Assembly: GCF_016234775.1 (NCBI RefSeq)
Contig: NZ_JACRAH010000036.1
Location: forward strand, 186,001-250,000
Direction: 5' to 3'
Source: Aquabacterium sp.
Lineage (GTDB): Bacteria; Pseudomonadota; Gammaproteobacteria; Burkholderiales; Burkholderiaceae_C
DNA: 64,000 bases
Shown: positions 51,804-59,366 of the stretch, one piece after another
Layout: every line of letters begins with the position of its first letter
How positions within the stretch are numbered: the stretch's first letter is position 1
Translations under genes and position numbers: made by a program
The notes under the pieces: generated by a model
Databases searched by the model: none
What the model was told of the DNA's origin: nothing
The model's input: the letters and a program-made list of their open reading frames with translations, nothing else

Positions 51804-52892
51804 TCAGCGGAACACCATCATTCGCGTGAGGTGTGCCGCTGCCGACCTCAGAAGCTCTTCCAGTTGAGAAGCCTCAATCCCATGTGAGCGCGCAGCATCG
51901 GTAATCGTGGCTCCTCCGAAGAAGGATTGAGCCGCAGCCGGAAGCCCTGTCGGACGAGTGTCTTGGCCCTTACTCATGGGGATGGCTTCCTTCATGAAGG
52001 TGTCCATGACGGCGCTGTTGACTTCATTCATCGCATTGTCTGGACAGTCGAAAAGAACAGCCAAGGCCAATGCATAGAACTGCGTCGAGTAGCCCAGGCG
52101 CACGCTGCTGCATGTGCGGTCGAGCCCGTTCTGTTGGCCCCCGACCATATCAAGTTCTGGGAAGAAGCGTTTTTGCCATGGGCCCTGGATCATGTCTGCG
52201 GCTATGTCGGTCAGGCGTCGTGCCCTCCGACCGGATGCAGCGTGATGTGACTGAATTCGCTGCTTCAGGACTTGCACCATCCATGCTGTTGACACGGGTT
52301 GTGTCCGCTCGGCCAAGCCCGCACTGATCTCGGTATATCGCTGTATGACTGGATTGCGCTTGGCCTCCCGTGTGATGGCGACATCGATAGCCGTGCTTGC
52401 GCTGATCGCATCGTGCGGCAACGTGCGCCAGCTTGAGGCTGTGACCTCGAGTAGCCCAACCTGATGCTTCTGGCAGAGAGCGGTGCCATACAGTTGATGC
52501 GACCGGCGCCAGTATGAGAAGCCCCAGAATCTGGTGTCCTCCGTTGCGCACTCAGGGCAAAGGCGTAGGGGTTGGCGATCTAAGCATGTGCGGTGCGCCG
52601 AAGTTTCGACGAGATCTCGAACCGATCCGAACGGAGTGCAGTCGGCAACCGGGCGTATGGCTCTTCGGAACGGCAACAGGGTGTGCCGGGCATGAAATGC
52701 CTGAGGTGAGATGCGGTTGGCGCTCGCCAGCAGATCGCTCCATGCGGGTTTGTGGCCCGCGTTGGATGATGGCCCGAACAGTGATGCCAGGTCGGGCATG
52801 AGTGCATCTGGGGCGTACACCCCATTCAAGACGCACATCCGGGAGAGCAGGCTTCTTGAAAACTCGTCCGGCATGACACTTGGCAAGATCAT
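51804..52892 (-). CDS. Short TniQ family protein
   Basis: A protein of 362 residues of the TniQ family, which picks the target and recruits TnsC. The zinc-finger region reads LCPECATEDTRFWGFSYWRRSHQ then LCQKHQVGLLE (CxxC..CxxH). A C-terminal helix-turn-helix-like segment (GGATITDAARSHGIEASQLEELL) ends the protein. ATG 52892 overlaps the stop of the HTH gene upstream as ATGA, so the two are coupled. It is shorter than the TnsD-like protein in the same operon, which suggests a second targeting pathway, for example a different site or plasmids. That role is inference. Confidence 0.85.
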   Translation of the reverse strand: MILPSVMPDEFSRSLLSRMCVLNGVYAPDALMPDLASLFGPSSNAGHKPAWSDLLASANRISPQAFHARHTLLPFRRAIRPVADCTPFGSVRDLVETSAHRTCLDRQPLRLCPECATEDTRFWGFSYWRRSHQLYGTALCQKHQVGLLEVTASSWRTLPHDAISASTAIDVAITREAKRNPVIQRYTEISAGLAERTQPVSTAWMVQVLKQRIQSHHAASGRRARRLTDIAADMIQGPWQKRFFPELDMVGGQQNGLDRTCSSVRLGYSTQFYALALAVLFDCPDNAMNEVNSAVMDTFMKEAIPMSKGQDTRPTGLPAAAQSFFGGATITDAARSHGIEASQLEELLRSAAAHLTRMMVFR

Positions 52893-53275
52893 CGCGCACT
52901 CCCCCCGTTTCTGTAGCGCCCTCCGGGCGCTTCGGTTTGGCTCAGTGGGCCAAGACTGCGGATCACCACGGCCAAAGCTCTCGCATGCCGCTCTGTTCCG
53001 TCCCAGATTGCATCCATGGCGTCAATCAACGTCTGGCATGAAGTTGCAGATGGCTTCTTCACGCGTTGAAGGCGCCTCTCGGCATCAAATGCATATATGC
53101 ATACATCATCGAAGAGCTTGGATCGCCGTGTGGACTTGCCAGCAAGAATCCGGCTGACCTGGGATTGGCTCGCGCCAAGGAATTTGGCAATTTCCTGCTG
53201 CGATATGCCAGCGGCGCGTGCAGCCCGCGCTGCTGCTCTTGCTTCAGCTTGCAGATTTGATTGACTGGTTGCCAT
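52889..53275 (-). CDS. XRE-type HTH regulator in the tniQ operon
   Basis: A protein of 128 residues from ATG 53275; the frame also allows ATG 53299. An Ala/Arg-rich helix leads into a clear helix-turn-helix, ISQQEIAKFLGASQSQVSRILAGKS. The rest is a helical tail with a Gly/Arg-rich end. It is coupled to the short tniQ gene by an ATGA overlap. Palindromes of the form TGCAWWTATGCATA lie just upstream of the start and inside the gene, so autoregulation is likely. Confidence 0.8.
   Translation of the reverse strand: MATSQSNLQAEARAAARAARAAGISQQEIAKFLGASQSQVSRILAGKSTRRSKLFDDVCIYAFDAERRLQRVKKPSATSCQTLIDAMDAIWDGTERHARALAVVIRSLGPLSQTEAPGGRYRNGGSAR
53090..53103. promoter_or_regulatory. Palindrome TGCATATATGCATA inside the HTH gene
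   Basis: It contains the perfect palindrome TGCATATATGCA. It agrees in 12 of 14 positions with the site at 53279-53292 and shares GCATATATGC with the site at 55601-55612. It lies within codons for VCIYAF, so a coding constraint may partly explain it. Confidence 0.4.
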
Positions 53276-53278
53276 GCA

Positions 53279-53292
53279 TGCAATTATGCATA
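53279..53292. promoter_or_regulatory. Palindrome TGCAATTATGCATA in the HTH gene leader
   Basis: The core GCAATTATGC is a near-palindrome placed four bases upstream of ATG 53275, where a bound repressor would block expression of the HTH-tniQ pair. It is one of three related sites in this region. Confidence 0.5.
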
Positions 53293-53326
53293 AAAGCATG
53301 GGCAGTTTGCCCAGCCTGCGATGGAA

Positions 53327-55090
53327 TCAGCTTTTGGGTGTTCCTGCCGCGTACTTGGTGGCTCTGAGAATGGCCTCTCGGGTCTTTGGTAGCTTTTTCA
53401 GCGCACCAAGCTTTGCCTTCAGCTCTGGCACCAGTTGGTAGATCTCCCACAAGCGAACTTGGCGTAGCGGGTCTGGTGATGTCGTTCTGATGAGCGCGAC
53501 GGCTTCTGCGACGCTTGCTTCTAGGGCCATGTCGCGTACCGCCCAGTCAATGCGGCGGTGCGCTGCTGGTGAGTTTGATCTGGTGACGAGCTCACAGCTT
53601 TGGGTAAGCCATGTGCGGTCATTGCGGTGAAGCCAAGCAAAGGTTGAGGGGTGCAGTTTCCTGAGCGCGGTGACGCCAACCCCGGCGTTGCTGTCCAAAG
53701 CCTTGCTCCAAACGCTTCTGGCCTTAGCCTGCATCGACGCGAACGTGGCGGCACGCCATTCGTCATGCAGTCCTGAGACGGATGCCAGCACTCGGTTGAC
53801 GGTTGCCGCAGAAACGTGGTGCCGAGCTGCAATCGTGGTTTTGACGTGTCCTGCTCGCAAGTCTCTTGCGATGTCCTCATAGGTTCTGCTGCTGATGGAC
53901 TTGGCGCGACGATTGATCGGCATGCCTGCCCGTGCTGCCCAGACCAAGCCGGTGCTGACATCAATGCCGACTGACTTCGCGCAGTGGGTAACGGAGCCAC
54001 CGTGTTTCATGCAGGCAAGAAAGTGCTGGCGCAAGTTGTTGGCATCTTCTGGTGCCGCTTGTTGCACTAGTGCCGTGCTCTGGCCTTCAGCGTAGTCGTG
54101 GTCGCTGAGCTTCTCCATGAACCGTGGCCATGAGCCAAACAGCCAATAGATCAGGCCTAGGTAGCGTAGTGGGTGGGTGCCACTTCTTGGTGGCCGCAGC
54201 AGTTTGCCTAGGGTCGATCCGATGTGTTGTCCGCTGCCGTAGAGCTGCATCAGTTCCGGCACGGTTGTCAGAGGTGAGATGGCGTCGAGATAGCCGGAGC
54301 AGATCTGTGAAAGGCGAAGTCGATTTGTGCGGGTTGCCAGGTCGCGCTGCTTCAGTTCCGACATCAAGGCGTGCTGGAGGTCTTCAGGCGCGATCTGCGT
54401 ATTCAGGGGCAGCGCCGCCAGCGATAGCGACAACTGAGCGAAGCTCGAAAGTGCGTCAGCGACGTGGGCGGCAGGCTTTGCTGAATTGGTGAACGTCGAT
54501 GACATCTGACTCGTGTGCGGCAGATGCCAAAGGAATCGACCCACCCCGGATGATTTGACGGTAGAGGAGAGTAAGAGCGCGCCGTGTGTGGGGCAAATCC
54601 ACACGCCCGGATACTGATGATTCCGGTGCCAGTATGGCGTGCCGTGTGTGTCGTGGTCATGCTGCATGCACTCAGGACAGGCTTTGAGTGGGTGGTTGGC
54701 CCGGAAGCGGCTGGTGATCAGTCCAAGTCGGAACTTCAAGCCTCCAAGTGATCTGCCCTCAAGCGTTTGCAATGCAGTCGCGGCAATTTCTGGCGCTACG
54801 AAGTGCAGGTAGAAGGGCAGGATGGTGTGTCGTTGAATGATGGCTCTGGCGTCACCCAACACGCTGCCAGTGGTGCTGACAAACTGCGTCAGTCGTGTTG
54901 GGAAGTCGTGCTGTGTGCCCTGTTGACTATGGCCGAACAGCTCTCGGCATGTGTGAGATGAGAGCCTGTTGCCGGACAGTTGGTGGTATCTGCTGACCAG
55001 GCTGAACAAGGTTTCATCGGGCAGCCAACTTGGCAGCGTGGGCAGGGTGTTCGCTGTCACTGTGAAGTTCGCGCTCGTGCGCCACCCCAA
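53327..55090 (-). CDS. tnsD: TnsD/TniQ target-selection protein (long form)
   Basis: A protein of 587 residues, similar in size to Tn7 TnsD (508). The TniQ domain opens LPSWLPDETLFSLVSRYHQLSGN and carries the zinc region ACPECMQHDHDTHGTPYWHRNHQ..WICPTH. The C-terminal half has repeated helix-turn-helix-like segments (TIAARHHVSAATVNRVLASV; HCAKSVGIDVSTGLVWAARAG), suited to reading a long site such as the end of glmS. It starts with TTG in TGATTG, overlapping no bases with but directly following the stop of the upstream gene. This is the likely glmS-targeting protein of the element. Confidence 0.85.
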   Translation of the reverse strand: MGWRTSANFTVTANTLPTLPSWLPDETLFSLVSRYHQLSGNRLSSHTCRELFGHSQQGTQHDFPTRLTQFVSTTGSVLGDARAIIQRHTILPFYLHFVAPEIAATALQTLEGRSLGGLKFRLGLITSRFRANHPLKACPECMQHDHDTHGTPYWHRNHQYPGVWICPTHGALLLSSTVKSSGVGRFLWHLPHTSQMSSTFTNSAKPAAHVADALSSFAQLSLSLAALPLNTQIAPEDLQHALMSELKQRDLATRTNRLRLSQICSGYLDAISPLTTVPELMQLYGSGQHIGSTLGKLLRPPRSGTHPLRYLGLIYWLFGSWPRFMEKLSDHDYAEGQSTALVQQAAPEDANNLRQHFLACMKHGGSVTHCAKSVGIDVSTGLVWAARAGMPINRRAKSISSRTYEDIARDLRAGHVKTTIAARHHVSAATVNRVLASVSGLHDEWRAATFASMQAKARSVWSKALDSNAGVGVTALRKLHPSTFAWLHRNDRTWLTQSCELVTRSNSPAAHRRIDWAVRDMALEASVAEAVALIRTTSPDPLRQVRLWEIYQLVPELKAKLGALKKLPKTREAILRATKYAAGTPKS

Positions 55091-55570
55091 TCATTTGACG
55101 GCTTCCCCAGGCAGGTAGGCGAGTTCGGATGTGACTTCGCGTTGCCTGAAGATGGTGGCCAGGGTTGCAGGGGTGGAGCGCACTCCGGTGCGGCGATTCA
55201 GCAGCTCCAGGGCTACCTCTACCCGATAGTCCTGCAGCCGGTCGAGTAGGTCCTCAAAAGACCAAGCTTGTTCGACATCGCTTTGTTGTCCGGCAAGGAG
55301 GTGGACAACGAGCGCCAGAGGTGCCGCCAGCAGGTGTGCGTTGATGTCTTGTGGCGCCTCCTCTCCCAGGACGCCTTCGAGGTCGCGCGAGATCTGCTCC
55401 AGCCACTCGTCGGTCAGATTGCAGGGCAGGGCGGCTGCAGGCGACTGCCTCAGCACTTGCGCGGCCAGCATTTCGAGTCTCGACTGTGCGGGAACAGCGT
55501 CGGCACCGTTATCCGAATGGCGCGGCTGGGTGGGCGCACGCGGGCTTGTGGGACGGGTTTGATCCGGCAT
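55091..55570 (-). CDS. Unknown protein coupled to tnsD
   Basis: A protein of 159 residues from ATG 55570; the frame reaches 55633. A Pro/Thr/Arg-rich start is followed by a helical region (LTDEWLEQISRDLEGVLGEE, LAAPLALVVHLLAGQQSDVEQAWSFEDLLDRLQDYRVEVALELL). No known motif is seen. Its stop is directly followed by the tnsD start (TGATTG), and it is the first gene of the tnsD-HTH-tniQ operon. It might be a partner or regulator of TnsD. It is divergent from an XRE gene across a 79-base region that holds a palindrome. Confidence 0.7.
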   Translation of the reverse strand: MPDQTRPTSPRAPTQPRHSDNGADAVPAQSRLEMLAAQVLRQSPAAALPCNLTDEWLEQISRDLEGVLGEEAPQDINAHLLAAPLALVVHLLAGQQSDVEQAWSFEDLLDRLQDYRVEVALELLNRRTGVRSTPATLATIFRQREVTSELAYLPGEAVK

Positions 55571-55600
55571 GGCGGCGAGGTTGGTCAATTGACGCCAAGA

Positions 55601-55612
55601 GGCATATATGCC
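55601..55612. promoter_or_regulatory. Perfect 12-bp palindrome GGCATATATGCC in a divergent promoter
   Basis: It lies between the tnsD operon start (55570) and the XRE gene (55650). It shares the ten-base core GCATATATGC with the site in the HTH gene. Twelve bases to its left is TTGGTCAATTGAC, another near-palindrome. Binding by one or both nearby HTH proteins would control both directions at once. Confidence 0.5.
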
Positions 55613-55649
55613 GTGGCCAATAACATAGCACACTTGGCATTCTCGCGCG

Positions 55650-55949
55650 GTGCCTCAACTCCCGCCTCCCGTCACCAAGCCTCAGTCACCCACGCGCCGA
55701 GCGACTTCGTTCGAGCCGATGGCTGCAGCCGCTTTCGGGGAGGTCATCAGAGCGGAGCGCGTCAGGCAGGCCATCGCGCAGGATCAGTTCGCCCTGCTTG
55801 CGAACGTTGACCGCTCGTACTACGGCAAGTTGGAGCGGGGAGAGCGTCAGCCGTCCCTGGCCCTGATCCTGCGGATTGCCGGAGGCCTCGGCATTGCCGC
55901 GAGCGACATCATTGCTCTGGTTGAAGAACGCATCGCCGCTCAAAAATAA
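55650..55949 (+). CDS. XRE family regulator upstream of the restriction-modification operon
   Basis: A protein of 99 residues (GTG 55650) or 76 residues (ATG 55719). The helix-turn-helix reads IAQDQFALLANVDRSYYGKLERGERQPSLALILRIAGGLGI. It resembles controller proteins that time the expression of restriction genes. It is divergent from the tnsD operon and lies 166 bases before hsdM. It could serve either the transposon or the hsd genes. Confidence 0.8.
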   Translation: MPQLPPPVTKPQSPTRRATSFEPMAAAAFGEVIRAERVRQAIAQDQFALLANVDRSYYGKLERGERQPSLALILRIAGGLGIAASDIIALVEERIAAQK

Positions 55950-56115
55950 GGCAATCGTTGGTTGGGCAGCTGACTTTGCTGCTCCCTGTCGTCGCTGAGC
56001 GCCAGCCACGCAACCACGGACCGCTTTGATCTTGGGATGTCTTACAGTCCTAAGCTGGGGCTTTTGGCCTCACTTTGGCCCTCACAGTATCAATAATTTC
56101 GGACAGGCGCAGTAA

Positions 56116-57567
56116 GTGTTTGAACAGACTTTCAAGAACATCGACGACATATTGCACAAGGACGCCGGGTGTACCAGTGAGCTGGATTACACAGAGCAGT
56201 CCTCTTGGCTGTTGTTCCTGAAGTACCTAGACGCGCTGGAGCATGACAAGGCATCCGAAGCTGAACTTGAGGGGAAGCCTTACCATTTCATCTTGCCCGA
56301 GGATTTTCGTTGGAACAACTGGGCGGCGCCAAAGACAGCAGACGGCAAGTTAGATCACAACGCCGCCATGACGGGCGACGACTTGCTTGACTTCGTCGAT
56401 GCCCGCCTGTTCCCGTATTTGGCAGGCTTTAAGCAGCGTGCCAGCGGCCCCAACACCATCGAATACAAGATCGGTGAGATCTTCGGTGAGATCAAGAACA
56501 AGATCCAGAGCGGCTACAACCTGCGTGATGTGATCGACCGGATTGATGAACTTCGCTTCGGCTCACAGGCGGAGAAGCACGAGCTCTCGCATCTGTATGA
56601 AGCCAAGATCAAGAACATGGGCAATGCCGGGCGCAACGGCGGTGAGTACTACACCCCACGCCCGCTCATTCGCGCCATGATCAAGGTGCTGGACCCCAAG
56701 ATTGGCGAGCGCATCTATGACGGGGCTTGTGGTTCGGCTGGCTTTTTGTGCGAAGCCTTTGACTACCTGCTGCCTAAGGCCACCAAGTCAGACGATTTGA
56801 AGACGCTGCAGACCAGGACCTTCTACGGCAAAGAAAAGAAGAGTCTGGCATACGTCATCGCGATCATGAACATGATCCTGCATGGCATTGAGGCACCCAA
56901 CGTCATCCATGCCAACACGCTGGGTGAGAACATCAATGACATCCAGGAGAAGGATCGCTATGAGGTGATCTTGGCTAATCCGCCATTTGGTGGCAAAGAG
57001 CGGAAAGAGGTTCAGCAGAACTTCCCGATCAAGACGGGTGAGACTGCCTTCCTCTTCTTGCAGCATTTCATCAAGTCGCTCAAGGCCGGTGGGCGTGCGG
57101 CCATCGTGATCAAGAATACCTTCTTGAGCAATACCGACAATGCCAGCACCAGCATCCGAAAGCTCCTGCTTGAAAGCTGCAACTTGCACACAGTGCTGGA
57201 TTGCCCGGGTGGCACGTTTCAGGGCGCGGGCGTGAAGACGGTTGTTCTTTTTTTCGAGAAGGGTGAGCCTACACGCAAGGTTTGGTACTACCAGTTGAAC
57301 CCGGGCCGCAACATGGGCAAGACCAACCCACTCAATGATGGCGACCTGACTGATTTCCTCGAACGACAGAAGTCCTTTGCGGATTCGGAGCTGAGTTGGT
57401 CAGTAGATGTGGCTGGCTTGGATGCGGCCTCGTTTGACCTTTCGGTGAAGAACCCGAAGGGGGGTAATGAGGTAGTGATGCGCTCTCCGCAGGAGATTCT
57501 TGATGAGATCGCAGCGTTGGATGCGGAGAGTGCTGAAGTGCTGGCAACGATTCGGGGGTTGTTGTGA
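56116..57567 (+). CDS. hsdM: Type I restriction-modification methyltransferase subunit HsdM
   Basis: A protein of 483 residues. It is an N6-adenine methyltransferase that protects host DNA at the site chosen by HsdS. An N-terminal HsdM_N helical domain is followed by GGEYYTPRPLIRAMI, the SAM motif DGACGSAGFLCEAF (near 202) and the catalytic NPPFGGKE (near 288). The start is GTG 56116. Its stop overlaps the hsdS start by four bases. Confidence 0.94.
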   Translation: MFEQTFKNIDDILHKDAGCTSELDYTEQSSWLLFLKYLDALEHDKASEAELEGKPYHFILPEDFRWNNWAAPKTADGKLDHNAAMTGDDLLDFVDARLFPYLAGFKQRASGPNTIEYKIGEIFGEIKNKIQSGYNLRDVIDRIDELRFGSQAEKHELSHLYEAKIKNMGNAGRNGGEYYTPRPLIRAMIKVLDPKIGERIYDGACGSAGFLCEAFDYLLPKATKSDDLKTLQTRTFYGKEKKSLAYVIAIMNMILHGIEAPNVIHANTLGENINDIQEKDRYEVILANPPFGGKERKEVQQNFPIKTGETAFLFLQHFIKSLKAGGRAAIVIKNTFLSNTDNASTSIRKLLLESCNLHTVLDCPGGTFQGAGVKTVVLFFEKGEPTRKVWYYQLNPGRNMGKTNPLNDGDLTDFLERQKSFADSELSWSVDVAGLDAASFDLSVKNPKGGNEVVMRSPQEILDEIAALDAESAEVLATIRGLL

Positions 57568-59366
57568 AGTCCGGCTGGATTACGAAAACGCTGGATCAGA
57601 TTGCAGAAAATCTCGACAGCAAGCGAATTCCCATCACAAAGGCGAATCGCACGTCGGGCCCTTACCCGTATTACGGCGCATCAGGGATCGTTGACTATGT
57701 GGGTGAGTACATATTCGATGGCGACTCGCTGTTGGTGTCAGAGGACGGTGCAAACTTATTGGCCAGGGCAACTCCCATTGCATTTCCAGCCACCGGAAAA
57801 TATTGGGTCAACAACCATGCACACGTTCTTAAATTTGATGATCTGACGACTCAGCGGTGGGTGGAGTTGTATCTTGAGAGCATCCCGCTTGACGAGTACA
57901 TCACTGGTGCGGCGCAACCCAAGCTCAATCAAAAAGCTCTGAACTCTATCCCCATTCCACTCGCCTCAGTTCAAGAGCAACGCCGAATCGTTGCCATCCT
58001 TGACGAAGCCTTCGAAGCCATCTCCGAAGTCAAGGCCAACGCCGAGAAGAACCTGCTGAGTGTGGAGAGTCTGTTGGCACAGCGTGTTGACGAATTGTTC
58101 CAGTGTCCAGCAGTGCAGCAGGCTCCCGCATTTCTTCTTGGGGAGTTGGCTAGCTTTCGCAATGGCATCAACTTTGACCGGCATAGCAAGGGACAGAGTG
58201 TTCGGATTGTCGGTGTCAAAGACTTTCAGCAGAATTTTGATGCCCCAACGGATGATCTTGAGTGGGTGGTTGTCGAAGGGGAATTGAGTCTGGCTGATCG
58301 AGTAGAGCCAGGCGACATCGTGTTCGTCCGTTCAAACGGTAATCCTGAATTGATTGGGAGGTGTTTGTTGATCGGACAAATGAGTGAGCCCACGACACAT
58401 TCGGGCTTCACCATAAAAATGCGCTTGAAGGGCGCGTCGGTCAATCCTCGGTTTGCCTGTCATTTCTTGAAATCCACTTCGGTAAGGCGTCAACTTGTCG
58501 AGGGTGGCAACGGTGCGAGCATCAAGAGCTTGAATCAAGGCACTCTGTCTGCAGTTCGCCTGCCGGTTCCATCATTGGATGTGCAATCAGAACTGGTCGA
58601 GCATGCAGAGACGCTAAAGCGCGAAGCTATCCGGCTGACGGCGATATACGAACGCAAGCTTGCTGCTCTCGACGAACTAAAAAATTCCCTCCTTGCCCAA
58701 GCCTTCAGCGGTCAACTTACAGCTAGACAGCCTTTGCGAGTCGCCCAACCTCAAGCACTTCAAACGGCAACCCCTCAGTTCACAGCAGGTGTGATCGCTC
58801 TTGCCTATGCGCGCCACGTGAAGCAGCAAAGAGAAAAGACCTTTGGTCGTGTCAAAGAGCAGAAAGTTCTTCATCTGGTTGAGTCCATTGCCAAGGTCAA
58901 TTTGGGGCGTCAGCCGATGAAAGATGCAGCAGGCCCGAATGACTTCCAACACATGCTCAGGGCTGAGCAGTGGGCGAAACAACATAGCTTCTTTGAAATG
59001 GTCGAACGTGGTCAAGGGTATGACTTCAAGCCGCTCAAAGATTTTGACAAGCATCTATTAAATGCCCGGCAAGAGCTAGGCCCGCATCTGATTCGGATTG
59101 AGGAAGTCATTGATCTTCTCGTTCCCATGGACTCTCAAGACGCCGAAGTGTTTGCAACAGTCCATGCAGCATGGAACAACTTGCTGATGGACGGTGTTGA
59201 AGCCACAGAGAGCAGGATCCTCAAAGAGGCTCGTGACTCGTGGCACCCTGACAAGCTACTCATTCCAGAGCACAAGTTCAAAAAGGCCATTGAGCTTGTC
59301 CGCCGCAAAAATCTCATTCCTGATGGGACGGGCAAGTACGTGACTGGTCAAAGGGCACTGCTATGA
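57564..59366 (+). CDS. hsdS: Type I restriction-modification specificity subunit HsdS
   Basis: A protein of 600 residues, longer than the usual 400-460. Two target-recognition domains are seen: one opening near residue 5 and ending in QEQRRIVAILDEAFEAISEVKA, the other from about 190 to 340 and ending in a similar ELVEHAETLKREAIRLTAIYERKLAALDELKNSLLAQAF. After about residue 395 there is an extra 200-residue helical extension (VIALAYARHVKQQREKTFG and beyond) found only in some HsdS proteins. The two domains set the two halves of the recognition sequence. It overlaps hsdM by four and hsdR by four bases. Confidence 0.92.
   Translation: MKSGWITKTLDQIAENLDSKRIPITKANRTSGPYPYYGASGIVDYVGEYIFDGDSLLVSEDGANLLARATPIAFPATGKYWVNNHAHVLKFDDLTTQRWVELYLESIPLDEYITGAAQPKLNQKALNSIPIPLASVQEQRRIVAILDEAFEAISEVKANAEKNLLSVESLLAQRVDELFQCPAVQQAPAFLLGELASFRNGINFDRHSKGQSVRIVGVKDFQQNFDAPTDDLEWVVVEGELSLADRVEPGDIVFVRSNGNPELIGRCLLIGQMSEPTTHSGFTIKMRLKGASVNPRFACHFLKSTSVRRQLVEGGNGASIKSLNQGTLSAVRLPVPSLDVQSELVEHAETLKREAIRLTAIYERKLAALDELKNSLLAQAFSGQLTARQPLRVAQPQALQTATPQFTAGVIALAYARHVKQQREKTFGRVKEQKVLHLVESIAKVNLGRQPMKDAAGPNDFQHMLRAEQWAKQHSFFEMVERGQGYDFKPLKDFDKHLLNARQELGPHLIRIEEVIDLLVPMDSQDAEVFATVHAAWNNLLMDGVEATESRILKEARDSWHPDKLLIPEHKFKKAIELVRRKNLIPDGTGKYVTGQRALL

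Noticed and set aside
52055..52066. GAACAGCCAA, which looks like a transposon terminus (GAACA) followed by the target duplication GCCAA
   Set aside because: It lies inside the intact short tniQ gene and has no TnsB-like repeat next to it, so it is a chance match.
56040..56075. TGTCTTACAGTCC between the XRE gene and hsdM as a possible transposon end
   Set aside because: It matches the TnsB-site core poorly and has no partner repeats.
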